Assembly: GCF_014305095.1 (NCBI RefSeq)
Contig: NZ_JACRUI010000003.1
Span: 409,516-473,515, forward strand
Direction of reading: 5' to 3'
Length of the DNA stretch: 64,000 bases
DNA from: Flavobacterium kayseriense
Lineage (GTDB): Bacteria > Bacteroidota > Bacteroidia > Flavobacteriales > Flavobacteriaceae
Below the pieces are notes generated by a model, which saw nothing but the letters and a program-made list of their open reading frames with translations, had not been told where the DNA came from and did no database searches. Of this stretch, positions 44,711 through 53,741 are shown piece after piece. The translations under genes were made by a program, and so were the position numbers. Within the stretch, counting starts at the first letter, position 1. Every line of letters starts with the position of its first letter.

Positions 44711-45406
44711 TTATACTTTTTTTACTACTTGATTTACTAATGCTAATACCATATCAAATTGTTGTTCTCTATTTAAATCAGAATTATCAATTTCTATAGC
44801 TCCCTTTGCTTGGGCTAAAGGTGAGTTAGCACGACGCGTATCGATGTAATCACGTTCTTGCACATTTTGTAAAACCTCCTCATAAGTGACTTGATCACCT
44901 TTAGCAACCAATTCATCATAACGCCTTTTTGCTCTAGTAGCAGCACTAGCTGACATGAATATTTTTAACTCAGCATCAGGAAAAACAACGGTTCCTATAT
45001 CACGACCATCCATAACAATACCTTTGTTTTTACCCATTTCTTGTTGTTGTTCCACTAGCTTAGTTCGTACCTGATCTATTTCGGCTACTTTACTAACAAA
45101 ACCTGAGACTTCAATTGTTCTAATTTCCTTCTCGACATTAACGTCATTTAAATACATTTCGGCAAAGCCCGCTGCTGCATTAAATTTAAATTCTAGTGTA
45201 ATAAAAGGTAAACTTTGAATAAGAGTTTCTTTGTCAAAAAATTCAAATGAAATATATCCGTTTTGCATCGCAAAAAAAGTAATTGCTCGATACATTGCTC
45301 CAGTATCGACATATACATAAGATAGCTCCTTAGCTAATTGTTTTGCTAGCGTGCTTTTTCCTGTTGAAGAGAAGCCATCTATGGCAATAGTAATTTTTTT
45401 ATCCAA
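44711..45406 (-). CDS. cmk: Cytidylate kinase
   Basis: A 231-residue nucleoside monophosphate kinase that phosphorylates CMP and dCMP. The P-loop GFSSTGKST is at residues 11-19, followed by YVDTGAMYRAITFFA and the CMP-binding region with VMDGRDIGTVVFPDAELKIFMSASAATRAKRRYDEL. ANSPLAQAKGAIEIDNSDL is characteristic of Cmk. Length is typical of the long form. It starts 7 bases after the porQ stop; the porQ-cmk pairing is common in Bacteroidota, so the two are probably cotranscribed. Confidence 0.95.
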   Translation of the reverse strand: MDKKITIAIDGFSSTGKSTLAKQLAKELSYVYVDTGAMYRAITFFAMQNGYISFEFFDKETLIQSLPFITLEFKFNAAAGFAEMYLNDVNVEKEIRTIEVSGFVSKVAEIDQVRTKLVEQQQEMGKNKGIVMDGRDIGTVVFPDAELKIFMSASAATRAKRRYDELVAKGDQVTYEEVLQNVQERDYIDTRRANSPLAQAKGAIEIDNSDLNREQQFDMVLALVNQVVKKV

Positions 45407-45413
45407 AATAATG

Positions 45414-46433
45414 TTATTGAAAGTTAATAGTTAAACCAAACAGACTTGTGTTACCCGCTAAAGTATATCTGGAATAGGAATAGTTAAATTTTAATTTGTT
45501 TAATTTGAGTCCGAACCCAGCTGAAATCCCAGAGAAATTACGTTGATCAACAACTCGCAACTCTTCGGCCCTTCTAAAGTTATAGCCTAACCTTACATTC
45601 ACTGCTTTTTTAGGAAATAACTCTACACCTACAATCACATGACGCAAAGCATTGTTTATTGCAGATATTTTTTCCGCTTCATTATCACCATTCAAGTTAT
45701 ACTGTGCTCTATTTGGATTAGAAAAAGCAAGATTCCATTGCTGTAAATTTTCTAATGTCAAGTGCCACCGAATGGGAACATTTTCCAATTCTTGAGAAAC
45801 ACCAAACATGATTTCTAAAGGCAATTTTTCTGTTGTCCCTGAATAAGTTGTAAACTGCGTACCAATATTTCTAATAACTAATCCCCAGTTCACATCGTTT
45901 CTTTCATCAATATAAATTGCACCTATGTCAACTGCTCCCCCCATGGAATTATACGTTTCTAAAGTGGAACTAATTAATTTAGCATTAACACCAATATGTA
46001 AATGGGTATTGGGAATGTTGTAAGAGTAACCTAATGACAGTGCGATTTCGTTTCCTGTGAAACTCGTGGTAGGTTGACCATTTTCATCGTAACCTTCAAA
46101 ATTACCGTAATTCACGTAGTTAACGCCCGCCTGAAAGGTTTGTAAGTGGCGATCATAAGTATAAGCATAGGAAGCAGTTCCATAAGTTACCTCACCAAAA
46201 TAACTACCGTAATTTAAAGCTAAATGATTGTCCATCTCTGCATTTATCGTAGCAGGATTAAAATTAGCCTGATTGACATCCTCATCATAAATAGTAATTA
46301 CTTTACCTCCAAGTGCTGCTTGTCTTGGTGAGGTAACTAGATTTAAAAATTGGTATATGTACTTGCCTCCTATTTGACTGTATGAGACAGTGCAACAAGA
46401 AACAAATAAACATACTACAATTTTTTTAAACAT
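45414..46433 (-). CDS. porQ: Type IX secretion system protein PorQ
   Basis: A 339-residue outer-membrane beta-barrel protein with signal peptide MFKKIVVCLFVSCCTVSYSQ. The mature start GGKYIYQFLNLVTSPRQAALGGKVITIYDEDVNQANFNPATIN is the hallmark of PorQ, and the many alternating strands end in FGLTINFQ with the aromatic C-terminal residue near the end. PorQ with PorV, PorU and PorZ forms the attachment complex that handles cargo released by the T9SS. Cmk lies just downstream, as in other Bacteroidota. PorX, a regulator of the same system, is at the left edge of the window. Confidence 0.92.
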   Translation of the reverse strand: MFKKIVVCLFVSCCTVSYSQIGGKYIYQFLNLVTSPRQAALGGKVITIYDEDVNQANFNPATINAEMDNHLALNYGSYFGEVTYGTASYAYTYDRHLQTFQAGVNYVNYGNFEGYDENGQPTTSFTGNEIALSLGYSYNIPNTHLHIGVNAKLISSTLETYNSMGGAVDIGAIYIDERNDVNWGLVIRNIGTQFTTYSGTTEKLPLEIMFGVSQELENVPIRWHLTLENLQQWNLAFSNPNRAQYNLNGDNEAEKISAINNALRHVIVGVELFPKKAVNVRLGYNFRRAEELRVVDQRNFSGISAGFGLKLNKLKFNYSYSRYTLAGNTSLFGLTINFQ

Positions 46434-46530
46434 TTTTGAGGTGCTATGCTTTGACTAAAACGCAAATGCGAAGATAAAATTATAAATACACAATTTGAGT
46501 TTTTCAATTGTCAAGTTACAAACAAATAAA

Positions 46531-46574
46531 ATTCCAAAACCAATTCTTACTCTTGTAAGCTTTAGTTTTGGAAT
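46531..46574 (-). terminator. Terminator of lon
   Basis: ATTCCAAAAC (46531-46540) pairs with GTTTTGGAAT (46565-46574), with an inner CTTAC/GTAAG helix. On the minus strand it is followed by TTTTATTTG. Confidence 0.82.
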
Positions 46575-46599
46575 CTATTGATAAATGCTAAATATTATT

Positions 46600-49050
46600 T
46601 TATAACGTTTTAGCGTTTTTAACGTTTTGATCTGTAATTGCTATTTTAAGTACTTCACTCATCTCTTTCACGTAATGAAATGTCAGCCCTTGCACATACT
46701 CCGGTTTAATTTCATCAATGTCACTTTTATTCTCATGACATAGAATAATTTCCTTAATATTTGCTCTTTTGGCAGCTAATATCTTTTCTTTTATTCCGCC
46801 TACAGGCAATACTTTTCCTCTAAGAGTGATCTCGCCAGTCATAGCCAAATTTTTCTTAATTCGTTTTTGCGTAAGCAAAGAAACTAACGAAGTTAACATG
46901 GCAATACCTGCACTTGGGCCGTCTTTTGGCGTAGCACCCTCTGGCACGTGCAAGTGAATATTGTGTTTTGATATTGCCTCTGGGTTGATACCAACTAGTT
47001 CTGCATTAGCTTTAATGTATTCTAAAGCTATAGTGGCAGATTCTTTCATGACTGTCCCTAAATTCCCTGTGATAGTCATAGTGCCCTTTCCAGGAGAAAG
47101 TAAAGATTCAATAAAAAGAATATCACCCCCAACACTTGTCCAAGCCAAGCCAGTCACTACTCCAGCAACATCATTAGTTTCATATTTATCACGTTCTAAA
47201 CGAGCAACTCCTAATACTTTTAGTATATCCTCGTCGGTTACTTTTTTATTGTATTCTTCATCCATAGCAACTGACTTTGCTGCATTACGAATTACTTGAG
47301 CAATTTTAGCTTCTAAACCACGAACACCTGACTCCCTAGTATATCCTTCAACAATTTTCTCCAATTGTTTTTTACCGATAGTCAAGTCTTTAGAAGTTAA
47401 TCCATGTTCCTTTAATTGTCTCGGAAATAGATGCTGCTTGGCAATCTCTACTTTTTCTTCGATGGTATAGCCAGTCATTTTTATAATTTCCATACGATCT
47501 CTCAAAGCAGGCTGTATAGTTGCCATATTGTTAGAGGTAGCAATAAACATCACTTTGGAAAGATCAAAACCCATCTCGAGAAAATTATCATAGAACGAAC
47601 TATTTTGTTCCGGATCTAAAACCTCCAAAAGTGCAGACGATGGATCACCTTGATTACTATTAGACAGCTTATCGATTTCGTCCAAAACAAATACAGGATT
47701 AGATGTTCCTGCTTTCTTTAAACTTTGAATGATTCGTCCTGGTAAAGCACCAATATAGGTTTTTCTATGACCACGAATCTCTGCCTCGTCACGAAGTCCT
47801 CCTAATGAAATACGAACATATTCACGACCTAGCGCTTCCGCAACAGACCGACCAATAGATGTTTTACCAACACCTGGAGGACCTGTTAAACAGATAATTG
47901 GAGACTTCATGTCATTTCTTAGCTTTAACACAGCTAAGTGTTCAATCATTCTCTTTTTTACTTCTTCAAGTCCAAAATGATCACGGTCTAAAATTTTCTG
48001 AGCACGTTTCAAATCAAAATTATCTTTGGAATACTCATTCCAAGGTAGTTCTAATAAAAGTTCCAAATAGTTTCTTTGGATACCAAAATCAGGCGCTTGA
48101 GGATTCATACGACGCATTTTCGAGAGTTCTTTTTCAAAAATCTTCTGCGTTTTTTCATCCCATTTTTTGGTCTTAGATTTCGCTAGCATTTCATCCATTT
48201 CCTCCTCTTGAGAAACTCCACCCAATTCTTCCTGAATTGTTTTCATTTGTTGGTGCAAGAAATATTCACGTTGCTGCTGATCTAGGTCAAAACGGACTTT
48301 AGATTGGATATCATTTTTTAATTCCAATTTTTGCAACTCAATATTCATGTAACGCAACGTTTCTAAAGCTCTTTCCTTCAAGTTGTTGATGCGCAACAAA
48401 TCTTGTTTTTCCTTTACAGAAAGATTCATGTTAGAAGTAACAAAATTAATTAGGAATGATTGACTCTCAATGTTTTTGATTGCAAATGTAGCCTCACTAG
48501 GAATGTTTGGACTCTCTTTTATGATTTGTATCGCTAGTTCTTTTATAGAATCTAAAATAGCAAGAAACTCACTGTCTTTACTATCTGGTCTGTCTTCGAC
48601 AAAGTTTTTGATAGTTGCAGTAATGTAGGGTTCCTCAGAAGTTACCGTATCTATTTCAAAGCGCTTTTTACCTTGTAAAATTACAGTTGTTGTTCCATCA
48701 GGCATTTTTAAAACACGTAAAATACGAGCCACAGTTCCTACAGAATGAATATCATCTTTAGTAGGATCTTCGTCTTCCTCGTTTTTTTGCGCAACAACAC
48801 CAATTATTTTGCCAGCTGCATTGGCATCATCAATTAATTTAATTGACTTATCACGTCCAGCAGTAATAGGAATTACTACACCTGGAAATAAAACCATATT
48901 GCGCAAAGGTAAAATAGGTAAGGAATCTGGTAATTCCTCGTTAATCATTTCCTCTTCGTCTTCTGGCGTTAATAAAGGAATTAATTCAGCATCTGAATCA
49001 AATTCTTGAAGTGACAGATTGTCAATAGTACGTATTTTATGATTTGACAT
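46600..49050 (-). CDS. lon: ATP-dependent protease Lon
   Basis: An 816-residue AAA+ serine protease. The N-terminal LAN domain starts near LPILPLRNMVLFPGVVIPI. The ATPase module has Walker A GPPGVGKTS near residue 389 and Walker B FVLDEIDKLS, with the sensor regions following. The protease domain has the catalytic Ser in PKDGPSAGIAM (about 711) and Lys in GGIKEKILAAKRA (about 753). Lon degrades misfolded and regulatory proteins in the cytoplasm. It is a single-gene transcript with a good terminator. The ECF sigma operon begins divergently, about 285 bases away. Confidence 0.97.
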   Translation of the reverse strand: MSNHKIRTIDNLSLQEFDSDAELIPLLTPEDEEEMINEELPDSLPILPLRNMVLFPGVVIPITAGRDKSIKLIDDANAAGKIIGVVAQKNEEDEDPTKDDIHSVGTVARILRVLKMPDGTTTVILQGKKRFEIDTVTSEEPYITATIKNFVEDRPDSKDSEFLAILDSIKELAIQIIKESPNIPSEATFAIKNIESQSFLINFVTSNMNLSVKEKQDLLRINNLKERALETLRYMNIELQKLELKNDIQSKVRFDLDQQQREYFLHQQMKTIQEELGGVSQEEEMDEMLAKSKTKKWDEKTQKIFEKELSKMRRMNPQAPDFGIQRNYLELLLELPWNEYSKDNFDLKRAQKILDRDHFGLEEVKKRMIEHLAVLKLRNDMKSPIICLTGPPGVGKTSIGRSVAEALGREYVRISLGGLRDEAEIRGHRKTYIGALPGRIIQSLKKAGTSNPVFVLDEIDKLSNSNQGDPSSALLEVLDPEQNSSFYDNFLEMGFDLSKVMFIATSNNMATIQPALRDRMEIIKMTGYTIEEKVEIAKQHLFPRQLKEHGLTSKDLTIGKKQLEKIVEGYTRESGVRGLEAKIAQVIRNAAKSVAMDEEYNKKVTDEDILKVLGVARLERDKYETNDVAGVVTGLAWTSVGGDILFIESLLSPGKGTMTITGNLGTVMKESATIALEYIKANAELVGINPEAISKHNIHLHVPEGATPKDGPSAGIAMLTSLVSLLTQKRIKKNLAMTGEITLRGKVLPVGGIKEKILAAKRANIKEIILCHENKSDIDEIKPEYVQGLTFHYVKEMSEVLKIAITDQNVKNAKTL

Positions 49051-49335
49051 AGTATATATAAGTCTTTTTGTCAGTGAAAAATTTCAGTTTATAAATAAAC
49101 AAGCGTTTTTGATGCCTATTTCTAAGGCGCAATAAATAATTAAGCTTCTTATTTAACAAGAGGTTAAAAAGACAATCATTGTGCCAAAACAAGCTAAATA
49201 TAGTTATTCTTAAAGTACTTCCTGAAAAAAAATTCTCAAAATACAGGATTTAAAGATTAATTTTAAAAAATAGTAATCAATACTGTAACATTTAAAAATT
49301 ATGACAGTCTATATATAAAACCTTCAATCTAAATA

Positions 49336-49890
49336 TTGACAGTAAGCACCTTAAATACAGAAGAATTACTCTTGTTATGCAAGAATAAAAACCAAACAGC
49401 ACAGTTTGAAATTTACAACCGATATAGTAAAGCGATGTTCAATGTTGCTTACCGCATTGTAAAAGATCAACATTATGCGGAGGATGTAATGCAAGAAGGT
49501 TTTTTGAAAGCATTCAACAATATTGATGCTTACAAAAATGAAGTGGCTTTTGGAGCATGGTTAAAAAAAATTATCGTGAACACGAGTATTGATTTTTACA
49601 AGAAAAATACCAAATTTAAACCGGAGGACTTAACTGATACTATACACAAAATTGAAGAGGTCGATCAATACCAATGTGAAACTCTTGACTTTACTAACTT
49701 AAGAGTCCAGCAAGTCATTGAAGCTATGAATACATTAAAAGCTAGCTACAGCGTAATTCTAACTCTTTTTTTTATTGAAGGCTATGATCAAGAAGAAATT
49801 AGCGAAATTATGAATATAAGCTATGCCAATTGCCGCACAACTTTAAGCAGAGCCAAAGATTGTTTAAGACTAAAATTGATGAAAATATGA
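49336..49890 (+). CDS. ECF-type RNA polymerase sigma factor
   Basis: A 184-residue extracytoplasmic-function sigma factor. Region 2 is FNVAYRIVKDQHYAEDVMQEGFLKAFNNIDAYKNEVAFGAWL, and region 4 is LILFFIEGYDQEEISEIMNIS-like (VILTLFFIEGYDQEEISEIMNISYANCRTTLSRAK), with the helix-turn-helix that reads the -35 element. The start is a TTG at 49336 (MTVSTLNTEELLLLCKNKN); I see no in-frame ATG. Its stop overlaps the start of the next gene (ATGA), a translational coupling typical of a sigma/anti-sigma pair. It heads a four-gene operon of membrane and exported proteins. Confidence 0.92.
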   Translation: MTVSTLNTEELLLLCKNKNQTAQFEIYNRYSKAMFNVAYRIVKDQHYAEDVMQEGFLKAFNNIDAYKNEVAFGAWLKKIIVNTSIDFYKKNTKFKPEDLTDTIHKIEEVDQYQCETLDFTNLRVQQVIEAMNTLKASYSVILTLFFIEGYDQEEISEIMNISYANCRTTLSRAKDCLRLKLMKI

Positions 49891-50423
49891 AAAATGAAAA
49901 TGAAGAATTAGATCAATTGTTTAATCAATTTACTGATGAATGGGATATCCAAGAAATAAAAGCAAATCATCAGCAGCGATTTTTAAAGAAACTAAAACCA
50001 GCTCAGTCTAAAATTAAATTTTTTATACCTTTAAGCATAGCAGCAACTATAGCACTACTGTTCTGTTTAAACATACTACCTAAACCTTTAGAATCACCAA
50101 AGGATTATAAATTTGCCTCTATTCAAACAAAGCAAACTGATTCTGTTTTTACTGTTATAATCGAAAGAGAGTTAGAAAAAGTCAAAGACAAAAAATCACC
50201 CGAGAATGAGAAGATAATTGCAGATGCTTTACAGCAAATGAAAATTTTAGATAAAGATTATACTAAAATTATAAACGAATTAGAGTTGAACGGAGAAAGC
50301 AAACCTATTATTAATGCATTAATTAGTAATCTTCAAATAAGAATATCTTTTTTACAAGAAGTTTTGCAACATATTGAAAACAACGAAAAATTAAAAAACA
50401 TACCTGATGAAAAAAAAGTATAG
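49887..50423 (+). CDS. Putative anti-sigma factor, single-pass membrane protein
   Basis: A 178-residue protein starting with the ATG that overlaps the sigma factor stop by four bases. The cytoplasmic N-terminus (MKNENEELDQLFNQFTDEWDIQEIKANHQQRFLKKLK) is followed by one membrane helix (FFIPLSIAATIALLFCLNIL, about residues 47-66). The remaining 110 residues are periplasmic and helical (ELEKVKDKKSPENEKIIADALQQMKILDKDYTKII). This layout and position fit an anti-sigma factor, but the N-terminus shows no known anti-sigma zinc motif, so the role is inferred from context. It overlaps the next gene by 17 bases. Confidence 0.6.
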   Translation: MKNENEELDQLFNQFTDEWDIQEIKANHQQRFLKKLKPAQSKIKFFIPLSIAATIALLFCLNILPKPLESPKDYKFASIQTKQTDSVFTVIIERELEKVKDKKSPENEKIIADALQQMKILDKDYTKIINELELNGESKPIINALISNLQIRISFLQEVLQHIENNEKLKNIPDEKKV

Positions 50424-51471
50424 CATCACCTTTATATTATTTATCATGTCTTTTTTTTGTTTTTCGAATGGCGTAGATGTAGCGTTTGTTAAAACAAAAA
50501 ATATAAAAAAAGCCTATTTAGTTAATGCAGATGCTGGAATAAACATAGATAATTCTTATGGTAACATTTCAGTAATGACTTGGGACGAAGATAAAATTGA
50601 GCTAGACATAAATATCAAGGTAAGTGGTAGCAATGAAACCTGGGTAAATCAAAGAATAAACGAAATTGATATTGATATTAATCCTCTAAAACATTTGATT
50701 ACTGCGAAAACTATTCTCGGGAATACTAACCTTAAAACGAAAGGTAACAACAATAGTTTTGAAATTAATTATATTATTAAAATTCCTAAAAAAGGTAACG
50801 TAACCTTACGTAATAAATACGGCAATATTACAACAACTGATTTATGGTCTTGGACTGATATATATTGTAAATATGGAAAATTAACCACTGGTAAATTGTA
50901 CGGTACTAAAAATGCAATTCAAATAGAGTATTGCCCAAACTCTTCAATAGAGTATCTAAACATTGGTAATCTAACTGCTCGATATTCCGGATTGCAAGTA
51001 AATTCAGTAGCTAAAATTGACCTACTATCTGATTACACAGATACGATCATTTTAGAAGCAGATATTCTACAATACACCAGTAAATATGGAACGCTTAACG
51101 TGCAAAAAATTAGATCAAGTACGGGAACGGCTAACTACATGACGCTAAAATTTGGTGAAATAAATGGTTCATTAAAAGTTACAGCAAAGTATTGTGATAT
51201 ATATATTGACCAATTATCCGCAAAAGCAAATGATGTTGCTATCATTGCAGGATATTCTAATATGAAATTAGGTTATAGTGGCAATTATGACTTTGATTTT
51301 GATATCAATCTGCGATATGCTTCCTTCAAGCATGATAATGACTTGGTTTTTTCTAATAAAGAGGAAACAAATTTTAGCAAATCATTTCAGGGGTATTTTA
51401 GCAAAAAAGGTATAAATAATCTATCCGTAAAATCCGATTACGGAAACTTACATTTATTTAAAAAACAATAA
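50407..51471 (+). CDS. Exported beta-repeat protein of the sigma operon (DUF4097-like)
   Basis: A 354-residue protein with a signal peptide (MKKKYSITFILFIMSFFCFSNG). The mature part is a series of short beta-strand repeats centred on a [K/S]YG motif: NSYGNISVM, NKYGNITTT, CKYGKLTTG, SKYGTLNVQ, SDYGNLHLF. This is the DUF4097-like or adhesin-like right-handed helix pattern. It overlaps the anti-sigma candidate by 17 bases and so is translated with it. There is no membrane anchor after the signal, so it is periplasmic or surface-exposed. The function is unknown; its place in the operon suggests it belongs to the envelope process that this sigma factor serves. Confidence 0.75.
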   Translation: MKKKYSITFILFIMSFFCFSNGVDVAFVKTKNIKKAYLVNADAGINIDNSYGNISVMTWDEDKIELDINIKVSGSNETWVNQRINEIDIDINPLKHLITAKTILGNTNLKTKGNNNSFEINYIIKIPKKGNVTLRNKYGNITTTDLWSWTDIYCKYGKLTTGKLYGTKNAIQIEYCPNSSIEYLNIGNLTARYSGLQVNSVAKIDLLSDYTDTIILEADILQYTSKYGTLNVQKIRSSTGTANYMTLKFGEINGSLKVTAKYCDIYIDQLSAKANDVAIIAGYSNMKLGYSGNYDFDFDINLRYASFKHDNDLVFSNKEETNFSKSFQGYFSKKGINNLSVKSDYGNLHLFKKQ

Positions 51472-51489
51472 TTTAACAATCAATCATCA

Positions 51490-52224
51490 ATGAAAACAAC
51501 AATCAAATCTCTGTTATTTTGTGCTTTATTAAGTTCAATTACTTGCAACGCACAATGGTCTAGCAAATCTAAAATTAAAGGAAATGGTAAGATAGTTACC
51601 GAAAAACGAACTACAGTACCTTACGATGAAATCAAAATAGGCGGATCTTTTGATGTGGAACTCGTTGCTGGAAAAGAAGGCGCAATCACTATTAAAGGAG
51701 AAGAAAACTTACTTCCTTTAATAATAGTTGAAGTAGAAGGAAATATATTAAAAATATACCCTAAGAAAAATACTAATATGATCTCTGGCTCTGGAAAAGC
51801 AATTATAGTAACCGTACCTTTTGAAAGTATTTCAGATGTTTCACTAGGAGGTTCAGGCAGTATAATTAGTAAAAACACTATCAAAGCAAATCATTTTAGT
51901 ACTAAATTATCTGGATCAGGAGATATTGTTTTAACAATTGATGCAAATGATGTGATAGCATCTCTAAGCGGTTCAGGTGATATCACTCTAAAAGGAAAGG
52001 CTACCAACTATGAAAGTAAGTTATCCGGTTCAGGTGATATAAGTGCTCACGAATTATTAACTACGAATGCAAATGCCTCCATGTCCGGCTCTGGGAACAT
52101 AACTGTAAACTGCAGTAATAATTTAATTGCAAGAGTATCTGGTTCTGGAGATATTGATTACATAGGAGATCCTAAAACAAAAGATACAAAGGTTAGCGGC
52201 TCTGGTCGAATTTCGAAAAAATAA
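51490..52224 (+). CDS. Head-GIN (DUF2807) domain protein
   Basis: A 244-residue exported protein with signal peptide MKTTIKSLLFCALLSSITCNAQ. It is a head-GIN domain: VPYDEIKIGGSFDVELVAGKEGAITIKGEENLLPLI, followed by about eight repeats of (L/V/M)SGSG(D/N/R)I, which build a right-handed beta helix. The repeats use Ser-Gly-Ser-Gly at each turn. Head-GIN proteins are common in Bacteroidota and often follow sigma/anti-sigma genes; their role is unknown, though binding or sensing at the envelope is often proposed. It starts 18 bases after the previous stop, so it closes the operon. A terminator follows 20 bases after the stop. Confidence 0.9.
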   Translation: MKTTIKSLLFCALLSSITCNAQWSSKSKIKGNGKIVTEKRTTVPYDEIKIGGSFDVELVAGKEGAITIKGEENLLPLIIVEVEGNILKIYPKKNTNMISGSGKAIIVTVPFESISDVSLGGSGSIISKNTIKANHFSTKLSGSGDIVLTIDANDVIASLSGSGDITLKGKATNYESKLSGSGDISAHELLTTNANASMSGSGNITVNCSNNLIARVSGSGDIDYIGDPKTKDTKVSGSGRISKK

Positions 52225-52244
52225 AGGTATATGAGAGTAGAAAA

Positions 52245-52276
52245 AAGCTGTGTTTTAAAATTTTAAAATACAGCTT
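52245..52276. terminator. Bidirectional terminator with a 16-bp stem
   Basis: AAGCTGTGTTTTAAAA (52245-52260) is almost the reverse complement of TTTTAAAATACAGCTT (52261-52276); the single difference makes a G-U pair. It separates the head-GIN gene from the convergent MFS gene. Confidence 0.88.
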
Positions 52277-52287
52277 CTTTTGCTTTA

Positions 52288-53598
52288 CTAATTTTTAATC
52301 ATTTCCTTTTTTTTCATCAAACTCAATACCACTAAAGCAAGTAAAAAAAATAGTGCTAGAATTAAAAAAGAGGTCCTCATGGAATTTGTAACTGAACTTA
52401 CAAAACCAAAAATAAATGTTCCCACAACTATTGCCACTTTTTCAGTTACATCAAAAAAACTAAAGTAAGTTGCATGATCGTCCGTCTCAGGTAACAGTTT
52501 AGAATAAGTTGAACGCGACAAGGATTGTATGGCACCTAAGACCATTCCGATAGTGCCTCCTAATGCATAAAATTGTATGTCTATAGTTGGACTGTTTGCA
52601 TCAAGCATGAAAGCTGCAACACAAATTCCGCCCCATATTAAAACAGTAATCTGCAGAGTCTTAATGTTTCCAATTTTCTCAGATATTCTCGAAAAGATAA
52701 ATGCACCTACTATTGCTACTACATTGATTAGCAAAATAATGATAATTAATTTACTAGTGTCAATACCTAATTCTTTCTTACCGAACAAACCGGCCAATAA
52801 TATTACAGTTTGAACACCAATACTATATAGAAAAAAAGCAGTTAAAAATTGTTTTAATGATTTTTGAGCAGATAAACTTTTTAACACGATGACTAGCTCT
52901 TTAAATCCTTTAAAAATATAATCCTCATCTGGTTTTTTGTGAAACACATTATTTGGCAAGTAATAAAAAGTTACTTGAGCAAATCCCATCCACCAAATCC
53001 CTACCGCTAAAAAGGAAATTCTAGCTGGTAAAGAACTATCAGTAATTCCAAACCATTCCGGTTTCATAACCATAGTTAAGCTAAACCCTAACAATATTAA
53101 AGATCCTAAATAACCAAACATAAATCCCTTGGCACTCACTCTATCGTGTTCCTCCGGATGTGCAATTTCAGGTAAGTACGAATTATAAAAAACAATACTT
53201 CCCCAAAAACCAACACTTGCTAATATAGTACCGAGTATTCCTATCCATAGTGTGTCCTGACCCTTAAAAAAAAATAACGCTATTACTGATAAAGAACCTA
53301 AGTAACAAAAAAACTGTAAAAACCGCTTCTTATTTCCTGTATAGTCAGCAATACCTGATAAAACAGGAGATAAAATGGCTACTATTAAAAATGAAATAGA
53401 CAATGAGTACGATAGTAAGGTAGAATTATTAAAATCCATACTTAAAAACGTAACATTGCCATTATTATCGTTTGTTACCGCATCATAGTAAATAGGAAAA
53501 ATAGCAGTAGCTATTACTAAACTATAAACTGAATTTGCCCAGTCATAAAAAGCCCAAGCATTAATTAATCTCTTATCTCCTTTTTGCAATACTTTCAT
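52288..53598 (-). CDS. MFS transporter, UMF1/Atg22-like
   Basis: A 436-residue membrane protein with about twelve helices. The start KVLQKGDKRLINAWAFYDWANSVYSLVIATAIFPIYY is diagnostic of the UMF1 (Atg22-like) branch of the major facilitator superfamily, as is LSPVLSGIADYTGNKKRFLQFFCYLG. The central region FKGFKELVIVLKSLSAQKSLKQFLTAFFLYSIGVQTVI and GGTIGMVLGAIQSLSRSTYSKLLPETDDHATYFSFFDV also match. Fungal relatives export amino acids from the vacuole; bacterial substrates are unknown. It is transcribed leftward and convergently with the sigma operon, sharing the terminator at 52245. Confidence 0.9.
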   Translation of the reverse strand: MKVLQKGDKRLINAWAFYDWANSVYSLVIATAIFPIYYDAVTNDNNGNVTFLSMDFNNSTLLSYSLSISFLIVAILSPVLSGIADYTGNKKRFLQFFCYLGSLSVIALFFFKGQDTLWIGILGTILASVGFWGSIVFYNSYLPEIAHPEEHDRVSAKGFMFGYLGSLILLGFSLTMVMKPEWFGITDSSLPARISFLAVGIWWMGFAQVTFYYLPNNVFHKKPDEDYIFKGFKELVIVLKSLSAQKSLKQFLTAFFLYSIGVQTVILLAGLFGKKELGIDTSKLIIIILLINVVAIVGAFIFSRISEKIGNIKTLQITVLIWGGICVAAFMLDANSPTIDIQFYALGGTIGMVLGAIQSLSRSTYSKLLPETDDHATYFSFFDVTEKVAIVVGTFIFGFVSSVTNSMRTSFLILALFFLLALVVLSLMKKKEMIKN

Positions 53599-53686
53599 TG
53601 AACCATTTTTTCAACGAATTTATTTTATTTTAATTTAAGAAAGTAGGTTTTTTTAATAAATTAAAATAGCTTCAATTTATGACATT

Positions 53687-53720
53687 AAAAAAGCCATTTC
53701 TATATGTAGAAATGGCTTTT
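53687..53720 (-). terminator. Terminator of the M48 peptidase gene
   Basis: AAAAGCCATTTCTA (53689-53702) pairs with TAGAAATGGCTTTT (53707-53720) around TATG. On the minus strand it is followed by more T residues. Confidence 0.9.
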
Positions 53721-53741
53721 ATTAATGGATATTTTTAAAGA

